Source: Symbiodinium sp. CCMP2592
Taxonomy: Eukaryota > Sar > Dinophyceae > Suessiales > Symbiodiniaceae
Reading direction: 5' to 3'
NCBI GenBank assembly: GCA_905221615.1
Contig: CAJNDT010000990.1
Span: 344,608 to 408,607 of the forward strand
Length of the DNA: 64,000 nt
Positions 62,420 to 64,000 of this stretch are shown piece by piece; within the stretch, counting starts at the first letter, position 1, and each line of letters begins with the position of its first letter. The notes under the pieces are model-generated. The model was given only the letters and a program-made list of their open reading frames with translations, made no database searches and was not told where the DNA came from. The translations under genes and the position numbers were made by a program.

Positions 62420-62506
62420 AGGCAAGCCAAGGTTCAAGGCTAGAGGTCCCAGGAACGGGCATGCTGTAAATAGTGCAGCGTGTGCTAGTTGCCTGTCGGC
62501 TCTAGC
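62420..62506 (+). other. 3' untranslated region of retrotransposon
   Basis: 87 nt between the polyprotein stop and the polypurine tract. No further frame of note. Confidence 0.8.
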
Positions 62507-62515
62507 AAGGAGGAG
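62507..62515 (+). promoter_or_regulatory. Polypurine tract
   Basis: AAGGAGGAG ends directly at the 3' LTR start, the expected position for plus-strand DNA priming. Confidence 0.85.
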
Positions 62516-62850
62516 TGTTGAAATGCTTCTCACTGCATGCCCAGGTATCAGGTTAGACAGGTGTGTAGTCTGCTTGAAGGGATTGCCGGCACTTGTATAG
62601 TTTCCTTCAGGTAGGCTTGTACATGTGTGTTTCCTGTATCCTTTGGCTTAGGGGAAGGCTGCGTAGGAAAGCCTCTTGAGCCATGTGTACTGTAACCAAC
62701 AACTTGTAAAGCTGTACAGGTCGTTTGTTGGTTTGTCGGTTCTCTTGTTGCTTCGTTGAGATCGTGAGTCGCCTCTGCGCCCAGCCATAGAAAACATCTT
62801 GCGTGAGCTTCGCTGCAGGGTATGGCCACCCAGGGTGAACACCTTCAACA
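62516..62850 (+). repeat. 3' LTR (335 bp)
   Basis: Same length as, and apparently identical to, the 5' LTR. Polyadenylation signals are not evident by eye. Confidence 0.97.
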
Positions 62851-62855
62851 TAATG
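62851..62855 (+). repeat. Target-site duplication TAATG (right)
   Basis: Matches the left duplication. Followed by CCTTAATG, the complement of CATTAAGG just left of the 5' duplication, so the insertion site was the centre of a palindrome. Confidence 0.95.
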
Positions 62856-62863
62856 CCTTAATG

Positions 62864-63110
62864 TAATCCCTATAGATCCCTTTAAAGGGACCCTTAAAGG
62901 ACCCCTTATAATAACTGCCCATGAACCTCCAAGTAGGGTTTTTGCCAATGCAGGGTTTGTATCATCAACCGTTCGGGATAGGATTTTGAGCTTCAGAGAC
63001 TGGGGGAGGGCAGGGGCCCTCCGGGAAAAAACCCTAGTTACTTGGAGGTTCATGGGCAGTTATTATGAGGGGCCCTTTAAGGGTCCCTTTAAAGGGATCT
63101 ATAAGGATTA
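62864..63110. repeat. Inverted family D-type arms around a family E end
   Basis: Left arm 62,864-62,935 (TAATCCCTATAGATCCCTTT and on, to CATGAACCTCCAAGTA) and right arm 63,039-63,110 (TACTTGGAGGTTCATGGGCA and on) are near-complementary. The spacer of about 100 bp contains AATGCAGGGTTTGTATCATC..AACCG, the right end of the family E copy that was split. Confidence 0.85.
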
Positions 63111-63136
63111 TATTAAGGGTATAGGCTTTAGGGCCT

Positions 63137-63248
63137 ACTTGGAGGTTCATGGGCAGTTATAAGTGGGGCTATAAGTAGTCTAAGAGGAGTTGTAAGTGCA
63201 ATTACCCTACTTATAATCCTACTCATAACCACCCATGAACCTCCAAGT
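63137..63248. mobile_element. Hairpin element family D, copy 5
   Basis: ACTTGGAGGTTCATGGGCAG and ACCACCCATGAACCTCCAAG, with TA on both sides. Interior TATAAGTGGGGCTATAAGTA against TACTTATAATCC. Confidence 0.93.
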
Positions 63249-63894
63249 AACCCCTGAACTGCAAAGCCTCAGCCCTAAAGCCCTGAACTATCCAAGTCCT
63301 GTGAGGTCGTTCGGGTCCATGGTTACGATTTAGGGTTGAGGCTTTGGAGTTTTGGGGGTTGCAGTAATCTAGGGGCCTCATGGACTTTTGTTGGGTCTTG
63401 TTTTGGTTGCAGCCAGTGAAGATCCATGTCAAACCGTTTAGGGTTTAGGGAAGCTTTAAGCAGCTCGAAACCGTAAACCCTAAACGACAAAGGGGTTCAC
63501 GTCGTAGATTTCCGAGGTCGGGTATCAACTTGAAATCCGGAATGTCGGAATACAGAGTCAATCAATCAGCCGGGGAGGAGCGAGGGTTGAGACCCTCCAG
63601 CTTTCTGCTTTAGGGCTTAGGGTTCTCTAGAGTGTAGTGTCGGTGTCAATCAGACGCAGCAGGCTCCTCTTTACTCTGGAAAAGAAACTGTCAATGTTGT
63701 ATAATATCCTCAACCAGTACTCTGAGCCCTGGATCCAACCTGCAAGCCGACAAAATCCCAGCTAGATCAACAAAGGCTTGGGAGTGACAGCGTCTCGAAA
63801 ACAGCGGGATCCTGTTAGGTTGAAGCCACCCCCTGAATCCGAAACACCAAGACCCTCCCTGATTCCGATTTATAGCCGACCAGGCTTCGGGGTT
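63249..63894. other. Non-coding DNA, no gene supported
   Basis: CCCTAAA/TTTAGGG fragments at 63,325-63,345, 63,435-63,485 and 63,605-63,625. No coding character. Confidence 0.45.
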
Positions 63895-64000
63895 GGGGCC
63901 TTAATCATTAGACTAAGTTGTTTTTTGAGGGAGGGGAGGGGGCATATCATACTATACTTGTAGTAAGGAGCCCCGAATTCGTGCAGGTAATTATTAAAGC
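63895..64000 (+). mobile_element. Hairpin element family L, copy 12 (cut by window end)
   Basis: GGGGCCTTAATCATTAGACT, CATATCATACTATACTTGTA, GTAAGGAGCCCC and GGTAATTATTAAAGC. Confidence 0.8.

Larger units (their letters stand above)
53012..62850 (+). mobile_element. Complete Ty1/copia-type LTR retrotransposon
   Basis: 9,839 bp. It has 335-bp direct LTRs beginning TGTTGAA and ending TTCAACA, a 5-bp target duplication, a tRNA primer site, one open gag-pol frame and a polypurine tract. Integrase precedes reverse transcriptase, the Ty1/copia order. The LTRs look identical base for base on reading, and the frame is unbroken, so the insertion is recent and possibly competent for movement. It is unusually long for a copia element (most are about 5-6 kb) because of extra modules in the polyprotein. 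Confidence 0.97.

Noticed and set aside
1-64000. CRISPR array
   Set aside because: No regularly spaced identical repeats with unique spacers. Tandem arrays here are micro- or minisatellites.
1-64000. tRNA, rRNA or spliced-leader gene
   Set aside because: No cloverleaf with intact A/B boxes, no rRNA core sequence and no dinoflagellate spliced-leader motif (CCATTTTGGCTCAAG) seen by eye. A tRNAscan/Infernal run would settle it.

Overview
The window reads as nuclear DNA of a dinoflagellate, probably close to Symbiodiniaceae. Three things point there. The only long open reading frame is a Ty1/copia polyprotein with features I associate with dinoflagellate elements: a CCCH plus CCHC gag, a DSGATHALR protease, and methyltransferase-like and dioxygenase-like modules between the standard pol domains. 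The telomere-type motif TTTAGGG/CCCTAAA is scattered everywhere. The rest is gene-poor, repeat-rich DNA with no rRNA, tRNA or prokaryote-like gene organisation. This assignment is inference from sequence character, not a database result.

Layout. Positions 1-53,000 contain almost no convincing genes. There is a telomere-like tandem array at about 599-1461, many degenerate TTTAGGG/CCCTAAA tracts on both strands, long trinucleotide arrays (4.6-5.0, 25.6-26.3 and 36.6-37.5 kb), an AT array (40.55-40.97 kb), and a dense swarm of short (about 75-250 bp) non-coding hairpin elements. I sort the hairpins by sequence into families A-L, P and S plus singletons. At least 50 copies are visible, some nested or in opposite orientations, and they resemble MITEs. 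A few islands lack these repeats (about 29.13-31.88, 43.86-44.53 and 45.54-45.80 kb) and contain short open stretches that look exon-like, mostly on the minus strand. I could not identify any of them.

Positions 53,012-62,850 are a complete LTR retrotransposon. It has 335-bp LTRs that appear identical, a 5-bp TAATG target duplication, a half-tRNA primer binding site resembling that of Drosophila copia, a polypurine tract and one uninterrupted 3033-residue gag-pol frame. Domain order: low-complexity and coiled-coil N-terminus, gag core, CCCH finger, CCHC knuckle, aspartic protease, degenerate C5-methyltransferase-like Rossmann domain, integrase (D, D-x35-E) with a long acidic insertion, 2-oxoglutarate/Fe(II) dioxygenase-like domain of TET/JBP appearance, reverse transcriptase (YVDD), RNase H, one membrane-type segment, and a Cys/His tail. 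The element sits exactly at the centre of a small palindrome next to a hairpin element. The last 1.1 kb is again hairpin elements and TTTAGGG-like DNA.

The most interesting candidates for something undescribed are the two DNA-base-modification-like modules inside the retrotransposon polyprotein and the unusually dense, diverse population of hairpin elements.
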